A stretch of DNA of 64,000 nucleotides. It comes from Prochlorococcus sp. scB243_498I20 (GTDB taxonomy: Bacteria > Cyanobacteriota > Cyanobacteriia > PCC-6307 > Cyanobiaceae). The notes under the pieces are model-generated. The model had not been told where the DNA came from, ran no database searches, and saw only the letters and a list, made by a program, of their open reading frames with translations. The stretch is from positions 248,001-312,000 of the forward strand of contig JFMR01000045.1 of the NCBI GenBank assembly GCA_000635015.1, written 5' to 3'. Positions 63,978 through 64,000 of the stretch are shown one piece after another (within the stretch, counting starts at the first letter, position 1; each line of letters starts with the position of its first letter). The position numbers and the translations under genes are program-made.

Positions 63978-64000
63978 TTTCGATTTATATTTATTCTATT

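Overview
The window looks like high-light Prochlorococcus chromosome, probably an HLII strain close to those carrying the phosphite (ptx) cluster. The signs are very low GC, tightly packed small genes, many cyanobacteria-only small proteins, a cytochrome c6-like gene and an accessory phosphorus-acquisition region built around phoB-phoR and pstSCAB. No rRNA, intact tRNA, CRISPR array, transposase or integrase was recognised. The strain assignment is inference from gene content.

Layout: (1) 1-9.4 kb is a mosaic of small genes with a K+ channel/TrkA protein, cytochrome c6-like protein, an LptA-like protein, a degenerate amidohydrolase-like protein, a polysaccharide-lyase-like protein, a HAD hydrolase, an HNH nuclease and several gene relics. 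(2) 9.5-17.5 kb is a phosphonate island: a 2-aminoethylphosphonate-type ABC transporter (binding protein, ATPase, fused permease), a phosphonatase-like HAD enzyme, a FAD amine oxidase, an HD oxygenase relic interrupted by a nonsense codon, a NUDIX protein and another HAD protein. (3) 17.7-22.2 kb is again small genes and relics, several ending in a shared terminator module. (4) 22.2-33.4 kb holds ACR3 arsenite efflux, OsmC, the phnY-phnZ methylphosphonate-oxidation pair, ptxABCD for phosphite uptake and oxidation, phnD-C-E-E and a CRP-like regulator. (5) 35.9-50.4 kb is the Pho core: phoBR, a secreted phytase-like esterase, a porin, pstS, an ArsR-controlled gap-arsJ-chrA arsenate detoxification operon, and pstCAB. 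(6) 51.6-57.4 kb is the four-gene ligase-associated DNA repair operon (exonuclease, ligase, Lhr-type helicase, phosphoesterase). (7) 57.4-64 kb holds a DUF2130 nuclease-like protein, an IF-2 N-domain protein and many tiny genes, ending in a DUF2103 gene.

How it fits together: PhoR/PhoB should sense phosphate shortage. Tandem 8-bp CTTAACCT-like repeats with 11-bp periodicity (cyanobacterial Pho boxes) lie before ptxA, phnY, the phytase-like gene, the porin, pstS, pstC and the 2-aminoethylphosphonate-type transporter. This suggests that phosphate, organic phosphate, phosphite, methylphosphonate and aminoethylphosphonate uptake form one regulon. Arsenate enters through phosphate transporters, which explains the embedded ArsR/GAPDH/ArsJ/ChrA and ACR3 genes. 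Superimposed on the small-gene regions is a repeated 3' module (TTGACAGTCGATCTAAAA plus hairpin and T-run) and a repeated 5' signal-peptide start (ATGAAACGCTTACTACT). At one place the two are nearly fused with no gene between them.
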